Below are positions 17,255-25,468 of a stretch of 64,000 nucleotides of DNA, piece after piece. A program made the position numbers and the translations under genes. The notes beneath the pieces are model-generated. The model did not search any database and had not been told where the DNA came from. It worked only from the letters and a program-made list of their open reading frames with translations. The stretch comes from Pseudomonas guariconensis (GTDB lineage Bacteria; Pseudomonadota; Gammaproteobacteria; Pseudomonadales; Pseudomonadaceae): the NCBI RefSeq assembly GCF_024127895.1, contig NZ_JAMYBK010000018.1, forward strand, positions 41,671-105,670. The letters run 5' to 3'. Within the stretch, counting starts at the first letter, position 1. Each line of letters begins with the position of its first letter.

Positions 17255-17260
17255 TTGTAC
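17249..17260. promoter_or_regulatory. LexA2 operator palindrome
   Basis: GTACATTTGTAC is a perfect GTAC-N4-GTAC palindrome overlapping the lexA start codon. LexA2 of P. putida is known to recognise a GTAC-N4-GTGC-type box, unlike the CTG-N10-CAG box of LexA1. The site would give autoregulation of the entire cassette. Confidence 0.85.
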
Positions 17261-17347
17261 TCTTTTCGTGAAACGGTGAACAGCCCCCTTCGTCGTCGGC
17301 TTTGACTATCATGCCCAGCATTGACGTTTTCCCCGCCAGGATGCCCG

Positions 17348-18007
17348 ATGCTGACCGCCCTGCTGTTCGACCTCGATGGAACCCTCACCGACACCGACAC
17401 CTTGCACCTGCAGGCTTTCCGCCAGTTGCTGCGCGAGCACGACGGCCGCGAGTTGAGCCAGGCGCAGTTCGATGCCCAGGTCAGCGGCCGGGCCAATGGC
17501 GCGCTGTTCGCCGAGCTGTTCCCCACGGCCAGCGCCGAGCTGCGCCAAGCCCTGGCCGAGCGCAAGGAGGCGCTGTTCCGCGAATTGTCCCCACGCCTCG
17601 AGCCCATGCCGGGGCTTGCCCGCCTGCTGGAGTATGCGCAGGTGCGCAGCATCGGCATGTGCGTGGTGACCAATGCGCCGAGGCTCAACGCCGAGCACAT
17701 GCTGGCGGCCATGGGCCTGCAGGGCCGCTTCAGGCATGTGCTAGTGGCCGAGGAACTGCTGCGCCCCAAGCCCGACCCCCTGCCTTACCTGACCGGCCTG
17801 CAGCGCCTGGACGCCAAGGCCGGCCAAGCCCTGGCCTTCGAGGACTCGCTGCCGGGCGTCAAGGCCGCCAGCGGGGCCGGGATCTTCACCGTGGGCATCG
17901 CCACCAGCCAATCCAGCGAGCGCCTGCTCGCCGCCGGGGCGCAACTGGTGATCGAGGACTTCAATGATCCACGGCTGTGGGCCTTGATCGAGGGGATGGA
18001 GGGCTGA
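17348..18007 (+). CDS. HAD-superfamily phosphatase
   Basis: A 219-residue HAD hydrolase of the beta-phosphoglucomutase/GPH-like subgroup. Motif I is DLDGTLTDTD near the start, motif II is VVTNAPR, motif III is the lysine in RPKPDPLPYL, and motif IV is FEDSLPGV. The ATG at 17348 has a CAGGA site 7 bases upstream; an in-frame TTG at 17321 is less likely. It is divergent from lexA and shares its control region. The substrate is unknown. Confidence 0.88.
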   Translation: MLTALLFDLDGTLTDTDTLHLQAFRQLLREHDGRELSQAQFDAQVSGRANGALFAELFPTASAELRQALAERKEALFRELSPRLEPMPGLARLLEYAQVRSIGMCVVTNAPRLNAEHMLAAMGLQGRFRHVLVAEELLRPKPDPLPYLTGLQRLDAKAGQALAFEDSLPGVKAASGAGIFTVGIATSQSSERLLAAGAQLVIEDFNDPRLWALIEGMEG

Positions 18008-18025
18008 GGCCGGCTGAGGCGGTAT

Positions 18026-18046
18026 TGGGGCTGCTGCGCAGCCCCA
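18026..18046. terminator. GGGGCTGC-type intergenic hairpin
   Basis: TGGGGCTGC and GCAGCCCCA form a 9-base perfect stem with a TGC loop 19 bases after the HAD phosphatase stop. It belongs to the repeated hairpin family of this window and is a likely 3' end for that transcript. Confidence 0.5.
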
Positions 18047-18153
18047 GCGCCCCCTGGCCTGGCGAAACGCCAAAGGGAACTCCGACGCCCCTGCCCCGCT
18101 CATAATTGCATGCAGTAAATTCCTTGGGCTTCACCCGTTCCGGAGGTCTTGCC

Positions 18154-18471
18154 ATGCGCCACTTACTGCTCGTCCCTTCGCTGCTGCTCCTGCTGCCCGC
18201 AGGCTCGGCCCTGGCCCGTGTGGACGCGGGCGATGTCGCCACCTCGGCGGGGATCTCCGCCTCGCTGTACTCGACCTTCAAGGACGACAAACGGATCATT
18301 CCCGCCCGCGACGAGCTGTCGGCCTTCATCGCCAGCGGCGGCGCCATCCGCGGTGCCTACGTGGAATCGGCACTGGAGCAGGCACGCAAGGCCAACCCGG
18401 GCCTGCAGGCCAGCGACGAGGAACTGGCCAAGGCGCTGCTGGCGCAGGACGGCCCGCTGAGCGATCAATAA
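18154..18471 (+). CDS. DUF2388 small exported protein
   Basis: A 105-residue protein with a signal peptide (MRHLLLVPSLLLLLPAGSALA) and the DUF2388 core (ATSAGISASLYSTFKDDKRI, then RDELSAFIASGGAIRGAYVE). The ATG at 18154 has a CGGAGG site 8 bases upstream; an in-frame ATG at 18106 has none. The family is found largely in Pseudomonas, usually as a periplasmic protein of unknown function. It stands alone between the HAD and M20 genes. Confidence 0.85.
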   Translation: MRHLLLVPSLLLLLPAGSALARVDAGDVATSAGISASLYSTFKDDKRIIPARDELSAFIASGGAIRGAYVESALEQARKANPGLQASDEELAKALLAQDGPLSDQ

Positions 18472-18473
18472 TG

Positions 18474-18489
18474 CCTGGCCAAGGCCAGG
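18474..18489. terminator. Short hairpin after the DUF2388 gene
   Basis: CCTGGCC-AA-GGCCAGG, a 7-base perfect stem 3 bases after the stop codon. It is small and has no T run, so its role as a transcription end is tentative. Confidence 0.3.
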
Positions 18490-18543
18490 CCAGGGTCTAG
18501 GCTGAACCTGGCAACAAGACCATACAATCAAGGATCGAGGCCC

Positions 18544-19776
18544 ATGCCACTATCACGCCCACCCCTGAGCCTGGCGCTTGCCCTGTGCGTCGCCTGCACC
18601 GGCGCCATCGCCGCCGAACCCTCCGCCCAGGACCTGCTCAAACAGGCCCAGGCCGAACAACCTGCCTACCTGGATACCCTCAAGCATCTGGTCTCGGTCG
18701 ATACCGGCACAGGCACCGAGCCCGGCCTGACCGAGATAGGTGCCGAGCTGGCCAAGCGCCTGAGCGCCCTGGGTGCCACCGTCGAGACCCACCCGGCCAA
18801 GCCCTCGGTGGGCGACAACATCGTCGGCACCTTCAAGGGCAACGGCAGCAAAGACTTCCTGCTGATGGTCCACTACGACACGGTGTTCGGGCCCGGCACG
18901 GCGGCCAAGCGGCCGTTTCGCATCGAGGGCGAGCGTGCCTACGGGCCCGGCGTCGCCGATGCCAAGGGCGGCGTGGCGATGATCCTGCATGCGCTCAAGC
19001 TCCTGCAGGAGCAACAGTTCAAGGGCTACCGCACCCTCACCGTGCTGTTCAACCCGGACGAGGAAATGGGCTCGGCCGGCTCGAAGCAGATCATCGCCGA
19101 GCTGGCACGCAAGCATGACTACGTCTTCTCCTACGAACCGCCAGACAAGGACGCCGTAACCGTCGCCACCAACGGCATCAACCGCCTGAAGCTGGAGGTC
19201 AAGGGCCGCTCCTCCCATGCCGGCTCCGCGCCCGAGCAAGGCCGCAACGCCCTGACGGAACTGGCGCACCAGCTCCTGCAACTCAAGGACCTGGGCGACG
19301 CCAGCAAAGGCACCACGGTGAACTGGACCCTGGCCCAGGCTGGCGAAAAGGCCAACATCATCCCCAACCTGGCCACCGCCGAGGCGGACATGCGCTACTC
19401 GGACCTGGGCGAAACCGAACGGGTGGCGGCCGACGCCTCGCGCATCGCGCAAAAGCGGCTGATCGAGGACACCCAGGCCACCGTCACCCTGGAGAAGGGC
19501 CGCCCACCCCTGGCCCGCAACGAGGGCTCCAGCCAGCTCGCCGAAACCGCCCGCGAGCTGTATGGCCAGGTCGACCGCAGCCTCGAACCTATCGCCATGC
19601 GCTTTGGCACCGATGCCGGCTACGCCTATGTGCCAGGCAGTGCCAAACCGGCGGTGCTGGAAACCATGGGCGTGGTCGGCGCCGGGCTGCATGCCGACGA
19701 CGAGTACATCGAACTGACCAGCATCGCGCCACGACTGTACCTGACGGTGGCGATGATCAGGCGGTTGGCGCAGTAG
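18544..19776 (+). CDS. M20-family metallopeptidase, glutamate carboxypeptidase (CPG2) type
   Basis: A 410-residue periplasmic zinc peptidase that would release C-terminal glutamate, as CPG2 does from folates. Signal peptide at residues 1-about 23 (LALALCVACTGAIAA). Zinc ligands are visible in VHYDTVFG, GVADAKGG, the DEEMGSAG pair, and the C-terminal GLHADDEY. The dimerisation domain starts near NGINRLKLEVKGRSSHAGSAP. The length is that of CPG2-like enzymes. It is monocistronic and followed by a large inverted repeat. Confidence 0.9.
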   Translation: MPLSRPPLSLALALCVACTGAIAAEPSAQDLLKQAQAEQPAYLDTLKHLVSVDTGTGTEPGLTEIGAELAKRLSALGATVETHPAKPSVGDNIVGTFKGNGSKDFLLMVHYDTVFGPGTAAKRPFRIEGERAYGPGVADAKGGVAMILHALKLLQEQQFKGYRTLTVLFNPDEEMGSAGSKQIIAELARKHDYVFSYEPPDKDAVTVATNGINRLKLEVKGRSSHAGSAPEQGRNALTELAHQLLQLKDLGDASKGTTVNWTLAQAGEKANIIPNLATAEADMRYSDLGETERVAADASRIAQKRLIEDTQATVTLEKGRPPLARNEGSSQLAETARELYGQVDRSLEPIAMRFGTDAGYAYVPGSAKPAVLETMGVVGAGLHADDEYIELTSIAPRLYLTVAMIRRLAQ

Positions 19777-19812
19777 AAAAGTGTCTCGCCAGCCGGCCCC
19801 GCCTCCCGACCT

Positions 19813-19860
19813 GAACGCCAGGGCTGGTCTTGATCAGCATCAAGGCCGGCCCTGGCGTTC
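19813..19860. repeat. 48-base inverted repeat enclosing an ANR-type box
   Basis: GAACGCCAGGGC (19813-19824) and GCCCTGGCGTTC (19849-19860) are exact complements, with further partial pairing inwards (TCTTGA and TCAAGG). It could be the terminator of the M20 peptidase gene. Its centre is also a perfect TTGAT-N4-ATCAA site, which suggests a double role. Confidence 0.65.
19830..19843. promoter_or_regulatory. Perfect ANR/FNR-type box
   Basis: TTGATCAGCATCAA matches the ANR/FNR consensus TTGAT-N4-ATCAA at all ten defined positions. Centred at 19836.5, it would place a class II start near 19878, giving a leader of about 130 bases before the gene at 20010. This suggests oxygen-limited activation of that gene. 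Confidence 0.55.
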
Positions 19861-20009
19861 GCCTGGTAGCTTCCGAAATTTCCCAAGCCATGTAGGGAAG
19901 CGTCTTACTTGTCGCTACAGCTCAACGAAAACATGATCCGCCCTGGATGGCGTCGCGACCGCAGCAAGCGGCCCGGCGCGAGCCCACTTTCCAGAGGAGG
20001 CCTCCCGCC

Positions 20010-20348
20010 ATGCATTCATACTGCCGCTGCGCCGCCGAGCTGCGCGATGCCCTGCGCCAGCTCCTGGCCCATGAGGTGAACAACCCCGACGACGACCCGC
20101 ACCTCTCCGGCGTGATGTTCTTCTGCGCCACCGACGAACGTACGCGCCAGTTGATCGAGCGCATCGAGCTGCTGGCCAGCGAGATCTTCTTCGACCCCAG
20201 TGGCCGGGCCATCCCCGAACGCATGCGCGCCGCCGCCGTCGACGGCGTGCGCATCAAGCAAAAACGCAAGGCACCGGCCGACGAGACGGTGATCCGCATC
20301 GCCCTGCCCGAGAAGGGCTACATCACGGTCAGCACGGCACGCTTCTGA
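20010..20348 (+). CDS. Conserved hypothetical protein behind an ANR-type box
   Basis: A 112-residue soluble protein, MHSYCRCAAELRDALRQLLA onwards, with an ideal AGGAGG ribosome site 8 bases before the ATG at 20010. It contains VMFFCATDERTRQLIERIEL and a C-terminal GYITVSTARF; there is no signal peptide or membrane helix. The three Cys/His-rich first residues (HSYCRC) might bind metal, but I recognise no characterised family. The perfect ANR-type box and a 28-base motif shared with the toxin gene at 28325 lie in its leader region. Confidence 0.75.
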   Translation: MHSYCRCAAELRDALRQLLAHEVNNPDDDPHLSGVMFFCATDERTRQLIERIELLASEIFFDPSGRAIPERMRAAAVDGVRIKQKRKAPADETVIRIALPEKGYITVSTARF

Positions 20349-20438
20349 CGCCATTGCCAGCGGGCTCGCGGGGTTTGTGCTTGCAGCGTGCGGCACAAGG
20401 CTCGAAGCTTGGGGGCCCGAACCGCCCCGGACAGCTCC

Positions 20439-21872
20439 ATGGAACTGCACATCCGCCTGCAAGGCCGCAAAGGCCTGGCCGACCAGCTCTACCAGCAACT
20501 GCGCGCCAGTATCGACAGCGGCCACCTCGCGGCCGGCACCCAACTGCCCCCTACCCGCTTGCTGGCCCAGCAACTGGGAGTGTCGCGCAAGACCGTGGCC
20601 GAAGCCTATTCGCGGCTGACCTACGACAACCTGCTCAGCGGCGTGGTCGGCCGTGGCACCTTCGTCAGGCAACGCCGGCCGTTGCGCTCGAGTGCAGCCC
20701 AGGCCATCCCCCTGGCGGCGGCCGACACCCTGGAGCGTTGGCGCCAGCGCGCCACCGTGCTCGACAGGCCGGCCCTGGAAGCGCCGTCGCGCTACGACTT
20801 CGTCGGGGGCGCCTCGAGCAAGGCGCAGTTTCCCTTCGACCAGTGGCGCAGTTGCCTGCACTACGCCCTGCGCCGCAGCCAGCGCCACCCGCAGCGGCAG
20901 TTCCCAGCCCAGGGGCTGCCCGAACTGCGGGAGGCCATCGCCCATCACATCGCCTTCGCCCGCGGTGTGCAATGCAGCACCGCGGACGTCATGGTGTGCA
21001 ACGGCGCGCAGCAGGCCCTGGACCTGATCGCCCGGGTGCTGGTCGAGCCCGGCTGCCAGGTGGCCATGGAAGACCCTGGCTACCCACCGGCGCGCCAGCT
21101 GCTGCTGGCCCTCGGCGCGCGCCTGCAGTCGGTACCGGTGGATGACGAAGGCCTGTGCGTGGAGCGGATCGCCGACGGCACGCGGCTGATCTACGTGACG
21201 CCGTCGCACCAGTTCCCGCTGGGCATGCCGATGAGCCAAGCGCGCCGCGAGGCCTTGCTGGCCAGGGCCGCCGAGCTGGGGGCGGTGGTGATCGAAGACG
21301 ACTACGACTGCGAGTTCCGCTACCAGGGGCCGCCCGACGATGCCTTGCAGCGCCTCGACCGGCATGGGCTGGTGGCCTACGTGGGGACCTTCTCCAAGAC
21401 GCTGCTGCCAGAGCTGCGGCTGGGCTACGCCGTGCTACCGCCCAGCGTGCTACAAGCCGCCTGCGTGGCCAAGCACCTGAGCGACTGGCACAGCCCGAGC
21501 CTGCAACAGTGGGCTCTGGCACGCTTTATCGGCGAAGGCTACCTGAGCAAGCACATCCGCCGCTGCCACGAGATCTACAGCGCCCGACGCGAACGGATCC
21601 TGATGCGCCTGGAAGGCGACCTGGCGCCTTGGCTGACGGCCGTGCCGGCCAATGCCGGCTTTCACCTCAGCGCCCTGGCCAAACCGGGGGTGGACGTGGA
21701 ACTGCTGGCCAGCCTGGCGCGCAAGGTGGAGGTCGGTCTCTATTCCCTGGCGCCGTTCTTCAGCGAGGCCCCGGTGCGCCCGGGGCTGCTGCTGGGTTTC
21801 GGTGCCATCGAGCTGCTGGATATCGACCCGGCCCTGGACCGGGTCCGCGATACCCTGCAAGGCCTCAATTGA
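20439..21872 (+). CDS. MocR-type regulator: GntR helix-turn-helix fused to aminotransferase domain
   Basis: A 477-residue MocR/PdxR-like protein. Residues 1-80 form a GntR winged helix (KGLADQLYQQLRASIDSG, then LGVSRKTVAEAYSRL). The remainder is a fold-type I aminotransferase with the PLP lysine at about 320 in VGTFSKTLLPELRLGY and DDYDCEFRY upstream. Such proteins usually sense PLP or amino acids and control a neighbouring gene. The ATG at 20439 is preferred to an in-frame start at 20388. It converges with the MFS gene, overlapping by 8 bases. Confidence 0.9.
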   Translation: MELHIRLQGRKGLADQLYQQLRASIDSGHLAAGTQLPPTRLLAQQLGVSRKTVAEAYSRLTYDNLLSGVVGRGTFVRQRRPLRSSAAQAIPLAAADTLERWRQRATVLDRPALEAPSRYDFVGGASSKAQFPFDQWRSCLHYALRRSQRHPQRQFPAQGLPELREAIAHHIAFARGVQCSTADVMVCNGAQQALDLIARVLVEPGCQVAMEDPGYPPARQLLLALGARLQSVPVDDEGLCVERIADGTRLIYVTPSHQFPLGMPMSQARREALLARAAELGAVVIEDDYDCEFRYQGPPDDALQRLDRHGLVAYVGTFSKTLLPELRLGYAVLPPSVLQAACVAKHLSDWHSPSLQQWALARFIGEGYLSKHIRRCHEIYSARRERILMRLEGDLAPWLTAVPANAGFHLSALAKPGVDVELLASLARKVEVGLYSLAPFFSEAPVRPGLLLGFGAIELLDIDPALDRVRDTLQGLN

Positions 21873-23058
21873 GCGCTGCCTGGGCCGCCGGCCGCGACCG
21901 GGCGATGGCGGCGGAATAGCCACGCGGGGCGAAGCGCGCGGTCACCAGCAACATGGCCAGCACCGTGACGGTGAGCAATGTCCAGGACGCTTGGAAGTCG
22001 CCGCTGGTATCGCGCAGCCAACCGGTGATGTACGGCACGATGCCAGTGATGATGAAACCGATGCCCTGGACGAAAGCCGCCAGGCTACCGGCTTCGGCGG
22101 GCGTCCTGAGGTGCTCCAGGGTCAAGGTCAGGCTCAGGCTGAAACAGGCGCCCAGGCCCAGGCCGATCATCGCCACCCATACGCCCATGGCCAGCGTCGG
22201 CGCCAGCAACAGGCCGAGAAAGCCGCCCAGCTGGATCGACAGCGCCAGCCACAGGCCGGGCCGACGGTCCGCCAGGCGCCGCAGCAACAGCGGCAGGCCC
22301 AGGGCACCGGCAACCTGGAAGATCGTCATCAGGCCGACCAGCTCACCACCGCCCTGGGCCGTGCCGCCATGCTCCAGGTGATAGGCCGGCAGCCAGGCCA
22401 CCATGCTGGTGTAGCCGCCGTTGATCAGGCCGAAGTACAGCGCCAGCAACCAGGCACGACGGTTGCCGAACCAGTGCCCGCCCCCGCTGCCAGCCAGTTT
22501 CGGCAGGCCCTGGCGTGGACGCAGGACGCTCCAGGCCAGCACCGCCAGCACGGCCGGCAGCGCCCAGACGCCGAGGCCGGCCTGCCAATGGCCGAAATAC
22601 CCGCTGATGTGCGGCCCGAGCACGGCGGCCAAACCACCACCGCTCATCAGCGCCGCCGAGTACACGCCCATGGCCGCCGCCAGGCGCCCAGGGAACCAGC
22701 GATTGACCAGGCCCGGCATCATGCCCTGGACCACGGCCACACCAAGCCCGGCGAGCACCGCGCTGGCGATCAGCGCCCAGGCGCTGCCCAGTTCTAGGCG
22801 CCAGAGGCAGGCCAAGGCGATGGCCGCAAGGCCCATGAGCATGCCGCCGTGCTCGCTCAACCAGCGTCGTAGCCAGGGCTGCAGCAGCGGCACCAGGCCC
22901 ATGCACAGCACCGGCAGCGCAGTCAGCAGCGCCGCCTGCTGGTAGCCCAGGCCGGTGCTGGCGCGCATGGGCTCGAGCAGCGGGCCGATACTGGTGAGGA
23001 TCGGCCGCAGGTTCAGTGCCAGCAGCACCACCAGCAGCAGGTTCAGCGCGCTTCTCAT
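21865..23058 (-). CDS. MFS transporter, CynX/NimT type
   Basis: A 397-residue permease with about 12 helices. The start MRSALNLLLVVLLALNLRPILTSIGPLL has the LNLRP motif typical of the CynX/NimT (cyanate, 2-nitroimidazole) MFS group. Its ATG at 23058 overlaps the stop of the deaminase gene (ATGA), so the two form an operon in which the permease may import the deaminase substrate or export its product. Confidence 0.88.
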   Translation of the reverse strand: MRSALNLLLVVLLALNLRPILTSIGPLLEPMRASTGLGYQQAALLTALPVLCMGLVPLLQPWLRRWLSEHGGMLMGLAAIALACLWRLELGSAWALIASAVLAGLGVAVVQGMMPGLVNRWFPGRLAAAMGVYSAALMSGGGLAAVLGPHISGYFGHWQAGLGVWALPAVLAVLAWSVLRPRQGLPKLAGSGGGHWFGNRRAWLLALYFGLINGGYTSMVAWLPAYHLEHGGTAQGGGELVGLMTIFQVAGALGLPLLLRRLADRRPGLWLALSIQLGGFLGLLLAPTLAMGVWVAMIGLGLGACFSLSLTLTLEHLRTPAEAGSLAAFVQGIGFIITGIVPYITGWLRDTSGDFQASWTLLTVTVLAMLLVTARFAPRGYSAAIARSRPAAQAALN

Positions 23059-23513
23059 GCCTGGTGGGCCTGCTGCCATTGCCGGTACAGGTCAGCCTCG
23101 CCGGCCGGCTTCAGCGGCCGCAGGGGTAGGCTCTGCTGCTGGGGTGGCCGGGCCATCTGCGCGTAGACCTCGGCCGTGGACAGGCCATAGGGCTCGCCCT
23201 CGTCGTTGTCGTAGGCGAACCAGGCCCGCTCGATACCGCACAGGTGCATGGCGGCCAGGCACATCGGGCATGGGTGGCCGCTGGCATAGATCTGCGCGCC
23301 ATCCAAGCGTGCCCGCCCCAGGGCCTGGGCGGCCTTGCGGATGGCCTGCATCTCGGCGTGGGTGGTCGGGTCCTGGGTGCTGTGGATCTCGTTGACCGCA
23401 CGGGCCACCACCTGCCCCTGGTACACCAGCACGGCACCGAAGGGCCGGCCGCCGGCCTGGATATTGGCGCGAGCGAGGTCGAGGGCTTCGCGCATGAAAC
23501 GTTCTTCGGACAT
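23055..23513 (-). CDS. Nucleoside/base deaminase (CMP/dCMP deaminase fold)
   Basis: A 152-residue zinc deaminase. Ligands and catalytic glutamate: His52 and Glu54 in THAEMQAI, Cys82 and Cys85 in PCPMCLAA. The ATG at 23513 has an AGGAG site 9 bases upstream. Length and motif spacing resemble guanine deaminase (GuaD of Bacillus) or a related purine/pyrimidine deaminase, not the cytidine deaminase Cdd. It is co-transcribed with the CynX/NimT-type permease. Confidence 0.88.
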   Translation of the reverse strand: MSEERFMREALDLARANIQAGGRPFGAVLVYQGQVVARAVNEIHSTQDPTTHAEMQAIRKAAQALGRARLDGAQIYASGHPCPMCLAAMHLCGIERAWFAYDNDEGEPYGLSTAEVYAQMARPPQQQSLPLRPLKPAGEADLYRQWQQAHQA

Positions 23514-23721
23514 GGGGTCGTTCTCCTGGTGCAAGACCCGGTCATTATCCCGGCTCGGGGCCCCAGGCTGAAATGAAGAGATTGGATGCAAGTCAGTGCT
23601 CGGCCGAATGAGCAGATTGGTCTCCTGGCAAAGTGCGGGATTGGCTATCGGGCCGGTCGCGGCGCGGCGCTAAGGTACTCCCCACACCTTGTACAACCCC
23701 TCAAGCCATTGGAGGTACCCC

Positions 23722-24159
23722 ATGCACAACCGCATCGAATGGGCCAAGCACGCCCCGCAGGCCTACCAGGCCATGATCGGCCTGGAACAGGCCCTGGCCA
23801 ACAGCGGCCTGGAACACTCGCTGCTCGAGCTGGTCCGCCTGCGTGCCTCGCAGATCAACGGCTGCGCCTACTGCGTCAACATGCACGCCAACGATGCACG
23901 CAAGGCCGGGGAGACCGAGGCGCGCCTGCAGACCTTGAGCGTGTGGCGGGAAACCCGTTACTTCACGCCCCGTGAGCGCGCGGCCCTGGCCTGGCTGGAG
24001 AGCCTGACCCGGTTGCCCGAGCGGGGTGCTCCGCAGCCTGAGTACGAAGCGCTGCTGGAACACTTCGAACCGGCCGAGGTGGCCAACCTGACCCTGGCCA
24101 TAGCCACCATCAATGCCTGGAACCGCTTCGGCGTGGGTTTCGCCATGGTGCCGGCCTGA
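23722..24159 (+). CDS. Carboxymuconolactone decarboxylase-family (AhpD-like) protein
   Basis: A 145-residue AhpD-fold protein with the redox motif Cys48-x-x-Cys51 and His55 (NGCAYCVNMH), which in AhpD gives peroxidase activity. Strong GGAGG site before the ATG at 23722. It is monocistronic. A role in peroxide or organic hydroperoxide removal is likely from the CxxC-x3-H motif; decarboxylase activity is not. Confidence 0.88.
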   Translation: MHNRIEWAKHAPQAYQAMIGLEQALANSGLEHSLLELVRLRASQINGCAYCVNMHANDARKAGETEARLQTLSVWRETRYFTPRERAALAWLESLTRLPERGAPQPEYEALLEHFEPAEVANLTLAIATINAWNRFGVGFAMVPA

Positions 24160-24288
24160 TCGGATCGCGGCCAGGGCAGGCCCCTTCGCGGTCGAACCCG
24201 CTCAATTGGGGCCTTCAGTTCCATCCAGGGCCGCTTGCCCATAGGCCGTGCCCACCGCCCGCTCCCAATGCGCCAGCACAGCCCCAGC

Positions 24289-25299
24289 TCAACGCCCGAG
24301 CAGCCGCGCGCGGTAATTGCCCGGGCTATGACCGGTCCATTTCTTGAACGCGCGATGAAAGGCGCTGGGCTCCTGGAAGCCGGTCTGCTCGGCGATTTCG
24401 GCGATGCTCAACACCCCCTCGCGCAGGCGTTCGAAGGCCATGGCCCGGCGCACTTCGTCCTTGATCTGCTGGTACGAGCGCCCTTCGCGCTCCAGCTGGC
24501 GGCGGAAGGTACTGGCGCTGATGCCCTGCTGACCGGCCATGGCAGCCAGGGTCGGCCACTGCCCGTAGCGGCGGGCGCGCAAATGCCGGTAGACCTCGGC
24601 CACCAGGCCGTTCTGGTTGCGAAAGCGGATCACCAGCCCCTGGGGGGCGCTGCGCAGGAAGGTCTTCAGCGCCGCCAGGTCCTGCACCACCGGCAAGCGC
24701 AGGTAGGCACTGTCGAACTCCACCTCGGTGCGCCCACTGCCCAGGCGCAGGTCGGGGCCCCACAGCAGCAGGTCGTCGTCCTGCGCCGGACGCGCCACGG
24801 CCAGTTCGGTGCGATCGATGGCGATGCGCCGGCCGGCCAGCCAGCACAGCAGGCCGACCACCAGCACCAGGTAGGTCTCCTCGGCATACACACGGGTCAA
24901 CGGATCGGCGATGTCCGACTGCACGCTGATCACCGCGCGCCCGCCACGCACCGAGAACGTCCCGTGCAAGTCACGCAGGAACAGGGCGAAGTTGCCCAGG
25001 CACTGGCGCAAGGCCTTTTCCAGGTTCGGTTCCTGGATCAGCCCGCGGCAGATCAGGGCGAAGCTGCCCAGGGGCATGCCGTGGCTGTCGAGGCGGAAGA
25101 ATTCGTCGTCCAGGGCATGGATCAGGTCGAGCCACAGGCGGGCGAAGGCCTTGGCCGGCACGCGGGCCTGGGGCTGGTCGAGCAGGGCCGGGTCGATACC
25201 CACCGCACGCAGGCGCTCGTCACGCTCGCCAGGGCGCTCGCGCAGGGTGTGGACCATGGCATTGAGGAAGTACACCGCGACCGAATCGCTATCGCGCAT
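24289..25299 (-). CDS. AraC-family transcriptional regulator (OruR-like)
   Basis: A 336-residue AraC regulator. The N-terminal ligand domain (about residues 20-200, of the arabinose-binding-like type found in OruR/ArgR-like Pseudomonas regulators) is followed by two helix-turn-helix motifs from about residue 235 (ISASTFRRQLEREGRSYQQI, then IAEQTGFQEPSAFHRAFKKW). It is divergent from the thiolase operon with 169 bases between start codons, which makes it the likely activator of that operon. Confidence 0.9.
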   Translation of the reverse strand: MRDSDSVAVYFLNAMVHTLRERPGERDERLRAVGIDPALLDQPQARVPAKAFARLWLDLIHALDDEFFRLDSHGMPLGSFALICRGLIQEPNLEKALRQCLGNFALFLRDLHGTFSVRGGRAVISVQSDIADPLTRVYAEETYLVLVVGLLCWLAGRRIAIDRTELAVARPAQDDDLLLWGPDLRLGSGRTEVEFDSAYLRLPVVQDLAALKTFLRSAPQGLVIRFRNQNGLVAEVYRHLRARRYGQWPTLAAMAGQQGISASTFRRQLEREGRSYQQIKDEVRRAMAFERLREGVLSIAEIAEQTGFQEPSAFHRAFKKWTGHSPGNYRARLLGR

Positions 25300-25468
25300 G
25301 GCTGGTTTTCGCTGTCTATGCTGAGTGGCAAAAAATGCCAGGTTGACTGAACAGATCCGGCATAGGCCATGCCCTGGCCTTTGCCTAGACTCGACCCATC
25401 CCGGGAACGCCGGTCATTCTCGCAGAGCCTGGCCCGCTCCCGCCATGCCTTCGCAATCGGAGCCTCCA

